Shown here: in pieces, positions 1 to 7,309 of the stretch
Layout of the letters: each line of letters starts with the position of its first letter
How positions within the stretch are numbered: the first letter of the stretch is position 1
Virus record (IMG/VR): IMGVR_UViG_3300042988_000477
Location: 1-25,577 of that record
Length of the DNA: 25,577 bases
Reading direction: 5' to 3' (one strand)
Source of the DNA: a virus
Notes under the pieces: generated by a model
Database searches by the model: none
Told to the model about the DNA's origin: nothing
Seen by the model: the letters and a program-made list of their open reading frames with translations, nothing else
Made by a program: the position numbers and the translations under genes

Positions 1-2
1 GC

Positions 3-452
3 AGCAGCGTGGTCGTTAGCGTTGCATCGTTGGGTGTTGGCCGCGCCGCAATGCGGAAGCAGAAAGACCCGTCCTCGTTGGACTACCTGAACATCATGCC
101 GCGCACGCTGCTGGTGCCGGTAGTGCTTGAGGACAACGCACGGACGATCATCTCGTCCGACTTCAACACCGACACCACCGCGCAACTCAAGCGCAACATC
201 GTCAAGGACTGGGGTCCGCTGACCGTGGTCTCCGATCCCGTCATGGATGCGACCAGCACCACCGCCTGGTATCTGATCGCCGACCCGATGGATGCACCGT
301 TGCTGGAAGTGCGGTTCCTGGATGGACTGCAGACGCCGTACATCGGACAGGATGAAGAGTTCCTGACCGATGCCATTCGCTGGAAAGTCCGCCTCGACTA
401 CGGGGTCGCGGCGAATGACTACCGCGGCGGATTCAAGAACGCGGGCGCGTAA
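3..452 (+). CDS. Major capsid protein, C-terminal part (5' partial)
   Basis: The reading frame is open to the left edge, so the GTG at 9 is internal and this is only the last ~149 residues of a larger protein. The text resembles the C-terminal region of Mu gpT-like major head subunits, including those fused to a ClpP-type prohead protease: a conserved RxAMRKQK segment, an LLVPVVLE strand, an aspartate-rich VSDPVMDATSTTAWYL segment, and a closing segment with LDYG and RGGFKNAGA. These proteins form the icosahedral shell around the DNA. It is followed by decoration and head-tail joining genes, as expected in a head module. The protease half, if present, lies outside the window. The family call rests on remembered sequence patterns; that it is the major head protein is likely, the exact subfamily less so. 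Confidence 0.8.
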   Translation, partial: SSVVVSVASLGVGRAAMRKQKDPSSLDYLNIMPRTLLVPVVLEDNARTIISSDFNTDTTAQLKRNIVKDWGPLTVVSDPVMDATSTTAWYLIADPMDAPLLEVRFLDGLQTPYIGQDEEFLTDAIRWKVRLDYGVAANDYRGGFKNAGA

Positions 453-464
453 ACCATGGTTCAA

Positions 465-486
465 GGCCGGGTCACCCGACCCGGCC
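465..486 (+). other. Perfect 9-bp hairpin between capsid and decoration genes
   Basis: GGCCGGGTC (465-473) pairs perfectly with GACCCGGCC (478-486) around an ACCC loop. No T-run follows on either strand, so it does not look like an intrinsic terminator. It sits just after the capsid stop codon and just before the Shine-Dalgarno AGAGGA of the next gene. A role as mRNA 3'-end stabiliser or processing site for the highly expressed capsid message is an inference. Confidence 0.55.
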
Positions 487-509
487 CAACCTGACACAGA
501 GGAACAACC

Positions 510-1274
510 ATGGCGACCAATCAAGTTTACGAAGGCGAGGTGCTGAGCCTGCTCGAATCAGCACTGACTCATCCGGCGCGGACTGGCAATCTGGTCGAAT
601 CCGGCGACCCGGTGTTCGTCGGATCGCTGGTCGGGGTCGCGCTCGACTCGGCCGCTGCGGACACCGACACCGTGCGCGTCGCGACCGAGGGCGTGTGGGA
701 ACTGGCTGTGACGGCAACGACCGCAACGGCTGACAGTGCCATCGCGGTTGGTGACAAGTTGTATTTCCAGAACGCCGAAACCAAGGCGACCGGCACGATC
801 ACCTCCGATGCAACGGCACCGTCCGACGGTGACACTGTGACCATTGGGACCACGGTCTACACCTACAAGACGGCGCTGACCACCGACCCGGCGGCGGTGC
901 CCTACGAAGTGCTGATCGGCGTGTCGGCGGCGGTTGCGCTGGACAATCTGAAGCTGGCCATCAACGCCACCGAAGGCGGCGCCGGCAGCACTTACGGCAC
1001 CGGCACCGAGGCACATCCGACCGTCGAGGCCACGACCAACGCCAACACTACGCAGGTGGTGCAGGCGCTGACCGCAGGCCAGGCCGGCAACGACATCGCC
1101 ACCACCGAAACATCGTCACACCTCGCCTGGGGCGCCACGACGATGGGCGGCGGAAGTTCGGCATCGACACTCACCAAAACATCCACCGACCTGGGATTCG
1201 GCGTGGCGCTTGGCACGGTTGCGGCCGGCGTGCAGGCCACGATCCCGGTCAAGCTGAAGAGGAAGCAAATCTGA
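510..1274 (+). CDS. DUF2190-type capsid decoration protein with an inserted domain
   Basis: Predicted 254-residue capsid decoration protein that would bind the outer shell. Residues 1-95 (YEGEVLSLL, then VATEGVWEL and VGDKLYF) and the end (FGVALGTVAAGVQATIPVKL, about 229-248) together make one DUF2190-like fold as in the 113-residue neighbour. Between them, roughly 96-222, lies an extra module: DGDTVTIGTTVYTYK, LDNLKLAINA, then AGNDIATTE and TMGGG. Similar modules recur in phage virion proteins. The start is supported by AGAGGA about 8 bases upstream. The stop overlaps the next ATG (TGATG). The protein is more than twice the usual length because of the insert, which probably projects from the capsid surface (inference). 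Confidence 0.78.
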   Translation: MATNQVYEGEVLSLLESALTHPARTGNLVESGDPVFVGSLVGVALDSAAADTDTVRVATEGVWELAVTATTATADSAIAVGDKLYFQNAETKATGTITSDATAPSDGDTVTIGTTVYTYKTALTTDPAAVPYEVLIGVSAAVALDNLKLAINATEGGAGSTYGTGTEAHPTVEATTNANTTQVVQALTAGQAGNDIATTETSSHLAWGATTMGGGSSASTLTKTSTDLGFGVALGTVAAGVQATIPVKLKRKQI

Positions 1275-1615
1275 TGGCTACCAATTACGTCCAAGAGGGT
1301 GAGGTGCTCGCACTGGTGGCACCATATACCCGCACCGCCGGCCAGGGCGCCAAGGTCGGCTCGATCTTCGGTGTCGCGCTGGTCGATGTGACCAGCGCCG
1401 CGACGGCATCGTTCGCGACTGAGGGAACGTGGGATCTGACCAAGGCCGGTTCGCAGGCCTGGGCCACGATCGGGCTGCCGATCTACTGGGATGACTCGGC
1501 CAAGGCCTGCACGACCACCGATTCGGGCAACACCCTGATCGGTGTCAACGTGGCAACCGTCGGCAGCGGGTCGGGTGAGACGACCGGCCGGGTCCGACTC
1601 AACGGCGTATTCTGA
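1274..1615 (+). CDS. DUF2190-type capsid decoration protein (short form)
   Basis: A 113-residue protein of the compact DUF2190 type: YVQEGEVLALVAPYTRTAGQG at the start, VALVDVTSAATASFATEG in the middle, then IYWDDSAKACTT, NTLIGVN and a terminal VRLNGVF. Such proteins decorate or cement phage heads. It overlaps the preceding decoration gene by one base and is probably translationally coupled to it. Two adjacent decoration genes, one with an inserted domain and one without, suggest tandem duplication followed by divergence. Its C-terminal half is strikingly close, also in DNA, to the start of the fibre gene at 7310. Confidence 0.8.
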   Translation: MATNYVQEGEVLALVAPYTRTAGQGAKVGSIFGVALVDVTSAATASFATEGTWDLTKAGSQAWATIGLPIYWDDSAKACTTTDSGNTLIGVNVATVGSGSGETTGRVRLNGVF

Positions 1616-1616
1616 C

Positions 1617-1925
1617 ATGTTCGATTCCGCCGCCGCCGCCTGCAACGCATCCGTGCTGTCCACCATGGGCCGCGCGGTGACCGTTGCGGTCTGTGGTGTC
1701 GAAACGGTGCTAACCGGGGTCTACACCGCCCCGTTCGCATCGGGGATCGACCAGGGCACGTCCTACCAGCGGCCGGACCACTCGGTGCTGTTCCTGTCCG
1801 ACGAGTTCGCGGATACCGGAGCGGCCGAGGGTGATCTTGTGTCGATCGGCGACCGTGATTTCTACGTCGCCGACATTGCCGCCGATGATGGCGGCATGAC
1901 CAACGTGACGCTGAGGGCCACCTGA
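1617..1925 (+). CDS. Head-tail joining protein, lambda gpFII-like
   Basis: A 102-residue protein starting at the ATG one base after the previous stop; an in-frame upstream ATG at 1542 is rejected because it overlaps the decoration gene. The pattern follows lambda gpFII: MFDSAAAACNASVLSTMG at the start, a VLTGVYTAPF strand, HSVLFLSDEF, a LVSIGDRDFYVADI segment and a final ADDGGMTNVTL. FII-type proteins attach to the portal/connector after packaging and form the site where the finished tail docks. It is followed directly by Z-like and U-like genes, the usual order in this module. I judge family membership from the conserved length and the PDDGG-type ending. Confidence 0.75.
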   Translation: MFDSAAAACNASVLSTMGRAVTVAVCGVETVLTGVYTAPFASGIDQGTSYQRPDHSVLFLSDEFADTGAAEGDLVSIGDRDFYVADIAADDGGMTNVTLRAT

Positions 1926-2488
1926 TGGCTGTCGCCGCGACCATCGATGTCAACGGACTCGAAAAGCTGCGCGCTGCGCTGGCCGAGATGCCGTTGCAGG
2001 CGATGCGTGCCGCCAAGCGGGCGAACCGCAAGGCGGCCACCTATGCCGAGGGACGGTTCGCGAAGCATTTGAGTGCGAAGTCCGGCATCCCGCAGAACAT
2101 CCTGCGGACGCACGAGGAGCGAGGCCGGCAAGTCGGTCGCGTCAAAACCTACCTCTCCGACGACGGACCCGGCGCCTACAAAATTTGGCTCGGCTACAAC
2201 CCGCTGAAGGCTGCCTATGTTGGCGGGCTCAAGCAGGACGAATCCGGCGCCTGGGCGCGCGAATACTACTGGGCTGGCGCTTTCATCGCGCAGTTTGCAT
2301 CCGGTCACCGCGGCATCTTCAAGCGGGGCACCACGCGCACCGCCTCCGGCCGGCTGGCTCTGGTCGAGCAAGTGGTCATGTTCCCGTATGCCGCCGAATT
2401 GGCCGACACGGTCGCCACCGAGACGCTGGACCGGCTCGGCACGCTGATCGATCAGGAACTCAAGTACGAGATGAGCAAGCAGCAATGA
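1925..2488 (+). CDS. Tail completion protein, minor tail protein Z-like
   Basis: A 187-residue basic, helix-rich protein of the gpZ type. Residues 1-45 hold a beta-hairpin opening (VAATIDVNGLEKL) followed by a long amphipathic helix rich in Ala, Arg and Lys; the middle has KIWLGYNPLKAAYVGG and an aromatic AREYYWAGAF segment; a C-terminal helix ends in EMSKQQ. Z-type proteins act late in tail assembly, at the head-proximal end, to make the tail competent for head joining. Its ATG overlaps the previous stop (TGATG), and its own stop overlaps the next start (ATGA), so the head-tail genes appear translationally coupled. Confidence 0.75.
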   Translation: MAVAATIDVNGLEKLRAALAEMPLQAMRAAKRANRKAATYAEGRFAKHLSAKSGIPQNILRTHEERGRQVGRVKTYLSDDGPGAYKIWLGYNPLKAAYVGGLKQDESGAWAREYYWAGAFIAQFASGHRGIFKRGTTRTASGRLALVEQVVMFPYAAELADTVATETLDRLGTLIDQELKYEMSKQQ

Positions 2489-2913
2489 TCGGTTTATTCG
2501 ACGCCGAGCGATCGATCACCGGACGGCTGGAGCTGTCGCTGTCGGGTATTCGGACGATCGGGTCAAGCTCGCTGATCGCGGGCAGCAACGACATCAGCGG
2601 CATGCTGCCGGCGGTGTTCGTGGAGCCGGGACCGGGAACGGTGGGAGACGGCAGCGGCTACGGGGTCGCCGGCATCGTCCAGTCGTGGAGCATCGTCGTC
2701 GCCGTCAAGCACTGGCTGACCGCGCGCGGCGACAGTTCGGCGGCGCAGTTGGCCGGCGGCATCATGCTGCAGATCGTGACCGCGCTCGATGGTTGGTCGC
2801 CGGGTGAGGCGTATGAGCCGATGGTGTTCGTCGGCTATGCCGACCCGATCAGCAACGCCGGGTTCGCGGCGTTCGAGATGAGTTTTTCCGTGAACTTTTC
2901 GCTGCCTGAGTAG
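2485..2913 (+). CDS. Tail terminator protein, U-like
   Basis: A 142-residue protein beginning MIGLFDAERSITGRLE; the open frame extends upstream to 2185, but that part only shadows the Z-like gene, and the ATGA overlap at 2485 is the natural start. Length, position between Z and the tail-tube gene, and the pattern AVFVEPGPG, a central SWSIVVAVKHWL strand and a closing FEMSFSVNFSLPE strand fit the tail terminator group. These proteins cap the growing tail tube when it reaches the length set by the tape measure and provide the surface that docks on the head. The assignment leans on gene order as much as on sequence. Confidence 0.65.
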   Translation: MIGLFDAERSITGRLELSLSGIRTIGSSSLIAGSNDISGMLPAVFVEPGPGTVGDGSGYGVAGIVQSWSIVVAVKHWLTARGDSSAAQLAGGIMLQIVTALDGWSPGEAYEPMVFVGYADPISNAGFAAFEMSFSVNFSLPE

Positions 2914-2934
2914 CAGCATCAAGAGGATAGAACG

Positions 2935-3918
2935 ATGGCAATCAGCAGCAACGCACAAATTGAATTTGAAGCCGGTCAAGTGCTGGTCACTCTCGCCGCA
3001 CTCACCGACAGCGGTGACCACACTGTCTACGAAGGCGCTTCGGCACCCTGGTCGCAGGCCAGCGGGTATACCCCGACCATCCGGCCGAATGGATTGGCGA
3101 CGGGCGGCGCCGTGGTTCCGGCCATTTCTGGAACGAATGACAAGGTCGATGGTGGCGCGCTCACCTGTTACCTGGCGGGCGTTCTCACCACCGTCGCCGA
3201 GGATACTGACTTGGCGGTGACTCGCGGCGCTGATGCCAACACCCACTGCATCACCAGCATCACCATCACCAACGCGGGCGCTTATGCCTCCGTCGCCGGC
3301 ACCGCGCACACCCATTTCGTGGAAACGCGCGATGCAGCCGGTGGGCCTCCGCTGATTCCGGTGGGGTCCATCGAGATCGCACAGGTACGCACAACCAGCA
3401 CGTCCGCCGCGGCCATCACTGCCGACGAGATCTTCGACGTGATTGGCCAACATACCGAGCGTTACGACTACCCGGCATGGACGATCGACGCCTTTGACGG
3501 TGCGATCGAGTTCAGCGCGGCACTGCCGCTAATCCATACCGGCGCCGTGACCAAGGCTGTCTATGCCTCGTACTACACGCCGATTTTTCAGACCGTCGCC
3601 AAGGCGATCGACTTCAAGCCGATCGAGGCGAGCTACAGCGTGACGAGCCAGGAATACTACGGCGGCGTCATCGGCGGGTCATCGTCCAGCCTCGGACAGG
3701 GAGGGTTCACCGCCATGCTCGAAGACGGTCACACCGACTCGCTTCTGGCGCAGGCAGGAAACAACATCCTGATCCGGTTCAAGCAGGATCGCAACCGCAC
3801 GCCGTACTCGCTGACGCAAGGCATCCTGGGCATCACCCGGACGTTCCCGAAGACCCAGCAAGTGCAGGCCTCCTGCACGGTGACGGGTGAGCATGTGACG
3901 GTGGACTATACGGGCTGA
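2935..3918 (+). CDS. Major tail (tube) protein
   Basis: A 327-residue protein with a strong ribosome-binding site (AGAGGA) before the ATG, as expected for an abundant structural protein. It is rich in beta-strand sequence, with many Thr, Ala and Gly residues and few charges. Its place between the terminator and the assembly chaperone is the normal place of the tail tube gene. The segment from about 60 to 130 (variable, Thr/Ala-rich, then HTHFVETRDAAGGPPLIPVG) could be a surface insert; the end (RTFPKTQQVQASCTVTGEHVTVDY) looks like tube-protein strands. It should polymerise in rings around the tape measure. I did not recognise a specific Pfam-type signature beyond this. Confidence 0.7.
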   Translation: MAISSNAQIEFEAGQVLVTLAALTDSGDHTVYEGASAPWSQASGYTPTIRPNGLATGGAVVPAISGTNDKVDGGALTCYLAGVLTTVAEDTDLAVTRGADANTHCITSITITNAGAYASVAGTAHTHFVETRDAAGGPPLIPVGSIEIAQVRTTSTSAAAITADEIFDVIGQHTERYDYPAWTIDAFDGAIEFSAALPLIHTGAVTKAVYASYYTPIFQTVAKAIDFKPIEASYSVTSQEYYGGVIGGSSSSLGQGGFTAMLEDGHTDSLLAQAGNNILIRFKQDRNRTPYSLTQGILGITRTFPKTQQVQASCTVTGEHVTVDYTG

Positions 3919-3922
3919 TCCC

Positions 3923-4435
3923 ATGGCGTTCGACGCGGCGAAGTTTTCTCGGCTGTCCTTATCCCCTAGAACCGCGAGGGTCCATCTACCTGCTCTCGCG
4001 GGCTTTTTTGAAAAAGGGGAAAAGCCTGAGTTCGAGGTCCGCGGCTTGGAAGGCGTCGAGTTGAGCCGCTGCCATGATGCCGTCCGAACGAACCGCGACA
4101 TCGCTGAGCTGGCCGGACAGATCCTGGCCGGCGATTCGGCGGATAAGGTGACCGCGATCCGGGAGGCGATGGGCATCGGCGAACGCGTGCCGGACGAGAT
4201 CGCGAAACGGGTGGAGATGCTGGTGATCGGGTCTGTCGAACCGAAGCTGGACCGGGAGGCCGCGCTGAAGCTGTGCAAGGCGCTGCCGATCGAGTTTTAC
4301 CAACTGACCAACGAGATCACGAGACTCACCGGGGAGGGCGCCCGATTGGGGGAGTCGACCGGCTCTGGGGCGAGCCGACCGTCAAAGCAGCCTGTTCCCT
4401 CGGGTGGAAGCAAGGCCGCTGCCTCTTCGAGTTGA
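3923..4435 (+). CDS. Tail assembly chaperone (gpG-like, unshifted form)
   Basis: A 170-residue protein with a conserved-looking body to about residue 140 (FEVRGLEGVELSRCHDAV, then a helical AELAGQILAGDSADKVTAI, and LCKALPIEFYQLTNEITRLTGEG). After that comes a low-complexity tail rich in Ser, Gly and Pro that ends SKAAASSS. It begins five bases after the tail-tube stop. Proteins of this type keep the tape measure soluble and recruit tube subunits during assembly, and are absent from the finished virion. The low-complexity end and the open -1 frame beneath it are what is usually seen for the short product of a G/GT frameshift pair. Confidence 0.7.
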   Translation: MAFDAAKFSRLSLSPRTARVHLPALAGFFEKGEKPEFEVRGLEGVELSRCHDAVRTNRDIAELAGQILAGDSADKVTAIREAMGIGERVPDEIAKRVEMLVIGSVEPKLDREAALKLCKALPIEFYQLTNEITRLTGEGARLGESTGSGASRPSKQPVPSGGSKAAASSS

Positions 4436-4518
4436 TTCCGCAGTGGTTCCCTTTCGGGTTTCTCACTGATGTTGAAACCGCAGTCTGGGGGCGTTACATC
4501 GAGACGCTGCAAAAGTAG
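3923..4518 (+). CDS. Tail assembly chaperone, probable -1 frameshift product (gpGT-like)
   Basis: The frame one base back from the chaperone is open from before 4273 to a TAG at 4516-4518, just ahead of the GTG of the next gene. It has no plausible start or ribosome-binding site of its own, and it fills what would otherwise be a gap of about 90 bases. A -1 slip in the stretch 4330-4400 would replace the Ser/Gly-rich tail by about 55 residues including DRLWGEPTVKAACSLGWKQG and FLTDVETAVWGRY, giving a product near 198 residues. The best slip candidate is the GGGGG run at 4348-4352 within codons TTG GGG GAG, where the Gly tRNA can re-pair; it is not a textbook heptamer. The gene order and direction of shift match lambda G/GT, but the exact site is uncertain. 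Confidence 0.5.
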
Positions 4519-4526
4519 GGTGCAAC

Positions 4527-4892
4527 GTGAGCAACTATCGAATGGACTTTCGGGCCGGTGAGACGGTCAAGGTCCGCATCCAGTACCCGACCGGAACCGA
4601 CATCACGGGCTATCGGTTCATCCTTTCGCTAAAGTCATCCATGGCGGATGCGGACGCGTCCGCCGTTCTCCGCGAAGAAACGACCGCGGGCGACTACGCC
4701 GCCGACGATCCCGAGACGGGGCTTGCTTACCTGGTCGTCGATGCCGCTGACACGCTGATTGCGATCGGCCAGTATTTCTGGGACATCACGGCGGTCGATG
4801 CCGACGGCGAGGTGTTGACGCTGCTGCCGCCCGCCACTCACTGGGACGACAAGATCATCGTCGCCCCGAAAGCCACCCAGTCCGTGCTGTGA
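4527..4892 (+). CDS. Baseplate/fibre-associated beta protein, BppU-like N-domain
   Basis: A 121-residue protein with GTG start at 4527, eight bases after the frameshifted chaperone frame ends; the ATG at 4542 is a possible alternative but lacks a ribosome-binding site. The composition and strand pattern (MDFRAGETVKVRIQY, TGYRFILSLKSSM, GLAYLVVDAADT, GQYFWDITAVDADGEVLTLL) resemble the immunoglobulin-like N-terminal domain of baseplate upper proteins and similar tail anchoring modules. It is the first gene of a block of fibre-like genes before the tape measure and may anchor them to the tail. The stop overlaps the next start (GTGA). Function is inferred from fold-like pattern and context only. 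Confidence 0.5.
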   Translation: MSNYRMDFRAGETVKVRIQYPTGTDITGYRFILSLKSSMADADASAVLREETTAGDYAADDPETGLAYLVVDAADTLIAIGQYFWDITAVDADGEVLTLLPPATHWDDKIIVAPKATQSVL

Positions 4893-5449
4893 GCGTACAA
4901 CCCGACATCTCCGTGACCGTTGCGGCGGATGTGTCGATCGCTGTCGATACGCGGGCGGATATTACCGTCGCACCGTTGGCAGTGATTCCGCTCTCGGTGT
5001 CTCCGATCACCGCCGAAGTCGTCGCCGACCCTGAGGTCCGCGAAGTGACCGTGGTGGGCGCGCCCGGGCCGATGGGTCCAAAAGGCGCAGACGGCAGCGG
5101 CATTGTCTCGCTGACCAAGACCGCCGCCGAGGCGATTGGCGGGCATCGTGTCGTCCGCGCATCGGGGTCCGGCGAGGTGTCGTATGCATCATCCGACCAG
5201 CTATCGCACCAGGGGTGCATCCTCGGGATCACCACCGGGGCCGTCGCTCTCGGCGCCGATGTCGACGTTGTCGTTGCGGGCGAAGTTACGGAGCCATCCT
5301 GGCAGTGGACGCTCGGGTCCGTCTACCTCGGAGTCAACGGGTTGCTGACGCAGACACCCCCGAGCACAGGGTTTTTACAGATCATCGGGACCGCGACGGA
5401 GCCTACGAAGCTGCTCGTCGCGATCGAGGACACCATCAAGTTGCACTGA
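4889..5449 (+). CDS. Collagen-like tail fibre protein
   Basis: A 186-residue protein, GTG start overlapping the previous stop. Residues 1-55 are a beta-rich, Val/Thr/Asp-rich stalk with repeated VSVDI-like strands. A short collagen-type Gly-X-Y run, GAPGPMGPKGADGSG, follows at about 58-72. The C-terminal part (AIGGHRVVRA to LVAIEDTIKL) looks like a compact trimeric fibre tip, including GTATEPTKLLVAIEDTI. Gly-X-Y repeats commonly form the trimerising stalk between anchor and receptor-binding head in phage fibres. Together with the two following genes it forms an adhesin-like cassette. The receptor is unknown. Confidence 0.6.
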   Translation: MSVQPDISVTVAADVSIAVDTRADITVAPLAVIPLSVSPITAEVVADPEVREVTVVGAPGPMGPKGADGSGIVSLTKTAAEAIGGHRVVRASGSGEVSYASSDQLSHQGCILGITTGAVALGADVDVVVAGEVTEPSWQWTLGSVYLGVNGLLTQTPPSTGFLQIIGTATEPTKLLVAIEDTIKLH

Positions 5450-5459
5450 GGGCACCGCC

Positions 5460-6047
5460 ATGGCCGCGCATAAGTTTCTCACCCTGTCTGCCGGTCGTAA
5501 GACCGAAGAGGCCGCGATCAGCACCTCTGGCGGCGGCACCGATGAAGGCAAGATCCCTTGCCTCAACGCGTCGGGGATTCTGGATGACTCGATCACTAAC
5601 GCCTCCGCGACGGCGGTGGCTGGCAAGCTCGCCAAGCTAGACGGCACGGGTCGTCTTAGCTCGGACATGATGCCGGTCGGAATCGGCGCGGACACCTTGT
5701 CAATCGTGGCCAGCGAGGCGCTCAGCGCCGGGAACTGGGTCAACATCTGGAACGACACCGGAACGCCGAAAGTGAGGAAGGCCGACGCGACGACGAGCGG
5801 CAAAGAGGCCGACGGCTTCGTGCTGGCGGCGTTCGACAGCGCCGCGACGGCGCTCGTCTACTTCGAAGGGTCGAACACGCAGAAGACCAGCCTGACGATC
5901 GGTGCTCGCTACTATTTGAACACCACAGCAGGCGGCGAAGTCGCAACCGCACCCAGCGCAAGCGGCAACGTCGTGCAGTATCTGGGCCGCGCGGTGAGTG
6001 CGACGCAGATCGTGTTCGAAGGCGAAGACGGCGTGATTTTGGCCTGA
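5460..6047 (+). CDS. Tail fibre-like structural protein
   Basis: A 195-residue protein with a good ribosome-binding site (GAGGG eight bases before ATG). The opening HKFLTLSAGR is related to the opening PKFLKMLSGR of the next gene, suggesting a shared N-terminal attachment peptide. It continues with GKIPCLNASGILDDSI and AKLDGTGRLSSDMMPVG, a pattern of short target-like peptides typical of fibre shafts, then a beta domain from about 80 to the end. That domain resembles capsid or tail decoration folds (ALSAGNWVNIWNDTG, GARYYLNTTAGG, YLGRAVSATQIVFEGEDGVIL). I infer a trimeric shaft plus tip; no enzymatic motif is visible. Confidence 0.55.
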   Translation: MAAHKFLTLSAGRKTEEAAISTSGGGTDEGKIPCLNASGILDDSITNASATAVAGKLAKLDGTGRLSSDMMPVGIGADTLSIVASEALSAGNWVNIWNDTGTPKVRKADATTSGKEADGFVLAAFDSAATALVYFEGSNTQKTSLTIGARYYLNTTAGGEVATAPSASGNVVQYLGRAVSATQIVFEGEDGVILA

Positions 6048-6050
6048 GTC

Positions 6051-6920
6051 ATGGCGATCCCGAAGTTCCTCAAGATGTTGTCGGGCCGCGTGCAAGAGGC
6101 GGTCATGACGGCGCTTGAGGTGACGGACACGCTGGGCTACGTGCCAAGGGAGAAGCTGTCAGCAGCCCGCACTTACTACGTCCGCACGGACGGCAACGAC
6201 AGCAACACCGGGCTCGTAAACAACTCCGGTGGGGCGTTCCTGACGATTCAGAAGGCCATCGATGTCGCCTCGAACATCGACAATAGCGGGTACGAGATCA
6301 CGATCCAAGTCGCGGACGGCACCTATAGCTCAGGTACGATCACGCTGAAGTCGTTCGTCGGTTCCGGCGGTATTTCAATCGTCGGCAATACGACGACGCC
6401 AAGCAACTGCTACATCGACAATAGCGCAACAGCAGGCAACCACTGTTTCTATGCCGCGAGCGTAATCGGCGTCTGGTCAGTTAGCGGCTTTAAACTGAAG
6501 CCGGGGTCCAGCGGGACCGCTCTCTACGCCCTGGGGTCGCCGACGCGGTTGAACTTTGCCGCTATCGATTTCGCGGCGGCTAACCGCCACATCTTCAGTT
6601 GGATGGGCGCGCTAATAGCAGGGCTCGGGAACTACTCCATCAGCGGCAGCGCTACCTATCACGCATACGTCGGCTACAGCGCCATTCTCACTGCGAATGG
6701 CGTCACCGTGACGCTGAGCGGCACACCCGCGTTCACGGCGTTTGTCAACGCGGTCTACCTCGGCACCGTTTCGTTAGGGGCCAACACCTATAACGGCTCA
6801 GCTACCGGCACCCGGTATCTGGCCAGCATGAACGGCGCGATTTCCACCAACAGCGCCGGCGCCACCTACTTCCCCGGCAACGCATCGGGCTCCACTTCAA
6901 CAGGAGGCCAATACGCATGA
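6051..6920 (+). CDS. Beta-helix tailspike-like protein
   Basis: A 289-residue protein, starting three bases after the previous stop. After the shared opening (PKFLKMLSGR) and a linker comes RTYYVRTDGNDSNTGLVNNSGGAFLTIQKAID, which is the characteristic entry of pectin-lyase-like parallel beta-helices in phage tailspikes. Repeated short strands rich in Ser, Gly, Asn and Thr follow to the end. Such spikes bind and often cleave surface polysaccharide. I cannot pick out catalytic acids with confidence, and at 289 residues the helix would be short, so it may only bind. The stop overlaps the next ATG (ATGA). Confidence 0.65.
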   Translation: MAIPKFLKMLSGRVQEAVMTALEVTDTLGYVPREKLSAARTYYVRTDGNDSNTGLVNNSGGAFLTIQKAIDVASNIDNSGYEITIQVADGTYSSGTITLKSFVGSGGISIVGNTTTPSNCYIDNSATAGNHCFYAASVIGVWSVSGFKLKPGSSGTALYALGSPTRLNFAAIDFAAANRHIFSWMGALIAGLGNYSISGSATYHAYVGYSAILTANGVTVTLSGTPAFTAFVNAVYLGTVSLGANTYNGSATGTRYLASMNGAISTNSAGATYFPGNASGSTSTGGQYA

Positions 6921-7297
6921 GCAACTACAGAGAGACTACGATCAACGGCGCCTCCTGGATTCGCGCCTACCGCGTCACCGCCGAGAACCCGCTACAGGGT
7001 CAGCCGTACGTCCGCTACGACGAGGAGTGGGCGATCAACCCGCCGGAAGGCGCGCCGATCACCCGCAAGTTGGGCGCGCTGGATGTGCCGTTCACCGCCG
7101 AGAACGCCGGCACCAGCTTCAATCTGATCAACCCGATCACGATGGAGCTGATCCCCGGCGCGAGCGCCAGCTATCAGGATCTCTACGTGCTGCTCTACTC
7201 GCTGTACTGGGCACTCGCCGAGGCGCGCGACAACGCGGGGGGCACGCCGTTCCCGGTTGACCCGGTTCAAGCCGCCTCGCTGACCCCGCCGCTGTAA
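6917..7297 (+). CDS. Conserved phage tail-cassette protein of unknown function
   Basis: A 126-residue protein starting in an ATGA overlap with the tailspike gene. Its text (NYRETTINGASWIRAYRVTAENPL, YVRYDEEWAINPPEG, then a helical LYVLLYSLYWALAEARDNAGG) resembles small proteins that phages carry beside fibre or tape-measure genes, but I know no function for them. There is no signal peptide or membrane segment. Its position between the spike and the DUF2190-fibre fusion suggests a virion or fibre-assembly role. Most of the length is plausible soluble protein of mixed alpha/beta type. Confidence 0.5.
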   Translation: MSNYRETTINGASWIRAYRVTAENPLQGQPYVRYDEEWAINPPEGAPITRKLGALDVPFTAENAGTSFNLINPITMELIPGASASYQDLYVLLYSLYWALAEARDNAGGTPFPVDPVQAASLTPPL

Positions 7298-7309
7298 CCG
7301 GAAGCAATC

